Shown: positions 13,959-14,541 of the stretch, in pieces
Layout: each line of letters starts with the position of its first letter
Position numbering within the stretch: the stretch's first letter is position 1
Origin: an uncultured Alphaproteobacteria bacterium
Lineage (GTDB): Bacteria > Pseudomonadota > Alphaproteobacteria > Sneathiellales > Sneathiellaceae
Assembly (NCBI GenBank): GCA_937910835.1
Contig: CALEMG010000027.1
Coordinates: 1 to 14,541, forward strand
Direction of reading: 5' to 3'
DNA: 14,541 bases
Program-made: the position numbers and the translations under genes
The notes under the pieces: generated by a model
Told to the model about the DNA's origin: nothing
What the model saw: the letters and a program-made list of their open reading frames with translations, nothing else
The model's database searches: none

Positions 13959-14298
13959 TAACAGGGCGATATTTCACCACCATTCCCTTTCCTGGCATCG
14001 TCTCCGGACCGTCAGATAACGGTTCTTCAGGGCCAATCTGCCCGCCAGTCTCCGGCCGTCTGATGGTAGGGTGAGTTTCACGAGAACAGGGCATTAACAG
14101 GGAATTTTTGATAAAAACGGCCGTTAACAGTGTAAATATGATGGTCGTTCGCGCTAGAGAAAATATTTTACGTCGTAATATCAGTGGGTTACGGATGAAA
14201 TTCGCCACTTTCCTGTTTTTCGTCAAAACAGGGTGACTTAGCCTGATAACAGGGCCTGTTATTGCGATTAACAGGGAGTTTTAAGCGTATTAACAGGT
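13959..14298. repeat. Cluster of AACAGG-core repeats between tRNA-Ser and an IS6 element
   Basis: Core AACAGG, mostly within TTAACAGGG, starts at 13960, 14085, 14096, 14227, 14248, 14270 and 14292 on the plus strand, with a variant AACAGT at 14126 and inverted copies at 14212-14217 and 14255-14260. The last four direct copies are spaced 21, 22 and 22 bases, about two helical turns, like iterons, though only 8-9 bases of each unit are conserved. Two palindromes arise: CCTGTTTT/AAAACAGG (14212-14219, 14225-14232) and ATAACAGGGCCTGTTAT (14246-14262). The 413-bp stretch 13909-14321 holds no gene I can support; a 96-codon minus-strand frame there spans the repeats and looks spurious. Confidence 0.6.
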
Positions 14299-14321
14299 GA
14301 ATTGGGAAATTCTCTTTTGTG

Positions 14322-14541
14322 GGCACTGTCAGAAGAAAATTGCTTGATGGCCATTTTCTCGTCGACTAGCCTCCTAACATGACAAAAAAGAACCCTTTTC
14401 GCTTTTTCAAGACGTCACCTGAAATCATCCGCTTGGCGGTGATGATGTATGTTCGGTTTCCCCTTTCGCTTCGCAATGTCGAAGACATTCTTCATGAACG
14501 GGGCATCGATATTTGCCATGAAACGGTCCGTTATTGGTGGA
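14322..14541 (+). mobile_element. Left end of an IS6-family insertion sequence, cut by window edge
   Basis: GGCACTGTC (14322-14330) matches the start of IS6-family terminal inverted repeats (IS26 begins GGCACTGTT). It lies 57 bases before the transposase ATG, the short leader usual for the family. The right end and any target duplication are outside the window, so the copy cannot be judged complete. Confidence 0.8.
14379..14541 (+). CDS. IS6-family transposase, N-terminal part
   Basis: The first 54 residues of a DDE transposase: MTKKNPFRFFKTSPEIIRLA, then VMMYVRFPLSLRNVEDIL and HERGIDICHETVRYWW. This is the N-terminal helix-turn-helix region of IS6-type enzymes (family pattern F-PxE-I-LAV--Y-R-PLS-R-VE-----RG---H-T---W). 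The catalytic DDE residues lie beyond the window, so activity cannot be judged. No Shine-Dalgarno is obvious before the ATG. IS6 elements move by replicative, cointegrate-forming transposition, so nearby rearrangement is possible. Confidence 0.88.
   Translation, partial: MTKKNPFRFFKTSPEIIRLAVMMYVRFPLSLRNVEDILHERGIDICHETVRYWW

Noticed and set aside
13936..14226. 96-codon minus-strand open frame after tRNA-Ser
   Set aside because: It spans AACAGG repeats and reads as low-quality peptide with no recognisable domain.
14085..14298. CRISPR array
   Set aside because: Conserved cores are only 6-9 bases, spacing is irregular overall and orientations are mixed.

Overview
The window is chromosomal DNA from an alphaproteobacterium, perhaps of the Rhodospirillales/Sneathiellales kind. 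This is inferred from protein style and gene order, not from a search. Two conserved housekeeping clusters dominate it: dapA-smpB, and rpoZ-rsh-pyrE-DUF2062-pdxJ-acpS-lepB-rnc-era. TGA ends several intact genes (rpoZ, the DUF2062 gene, rnc), so the standard bacterial code applies.

Layout: the 5' part of pepN (minus strand, TTG start) diverges from dapA, which has a good sigma70-like promoter. dapA is followed by smpB, which carries an in-frame TGA at codon 24. Tail to tail with smpB lies a 450-residue DUF2235-like protein fused to a PilZ domain. Its nucleophile elbow has Gly where the family has Ser, while the c-di-GMP-binding motif is intact. A YajG-like lipoprotein gene (plus) and a NYN/PIN-like nuclease gene (minus) converge. 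The NYN gene diverges from folK, which ends in a small intrinsic terminator.

From 5694 to 13230 all genes point right. They are rpoZ, a bifunctional RelA/SpoT homologue, pyrE, a DUF2062 membrane protein, pdxJ, acpS, lepB, rnc and era. Several neighbours overlap (DUF2062/pdxJ ATGA, lepB/rnc TAATG, rnc/era 8 bp), which suggests translational coupling. The cluster joins transcription (omega), the stringent response, pyrimidine, PLP and phosphopantetheine chemistry, protein secretion and RNA/ribosome maturation. era is broken: about 19 residues at the start of the KH domain are missing and the frame shifts, exactly at an AAGCTTT heptamer, as a deletion between short repeats would leave.

The right end is accessory: a small Sel1-repeat protein, tRNA-Ser(GCT) with an apparent mismatch at acceptor pair 1-72, about 400 bp without a credible gene but with many copies of an AACAGG core (the last four at a 21-22 bp period, with two palindromes), and the left end of an IS6-family insertion sequence whose transposase runs off the window.

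Most worth a second look: the DUF2235-PilZ pseudo-enzyme, the lesions in smpB and era, the hairpin between rpoZ and rsh, and the AACAGG array between tRNA-Ser and the IS. Sequencing or assembly error is a live alternative for the lesions.
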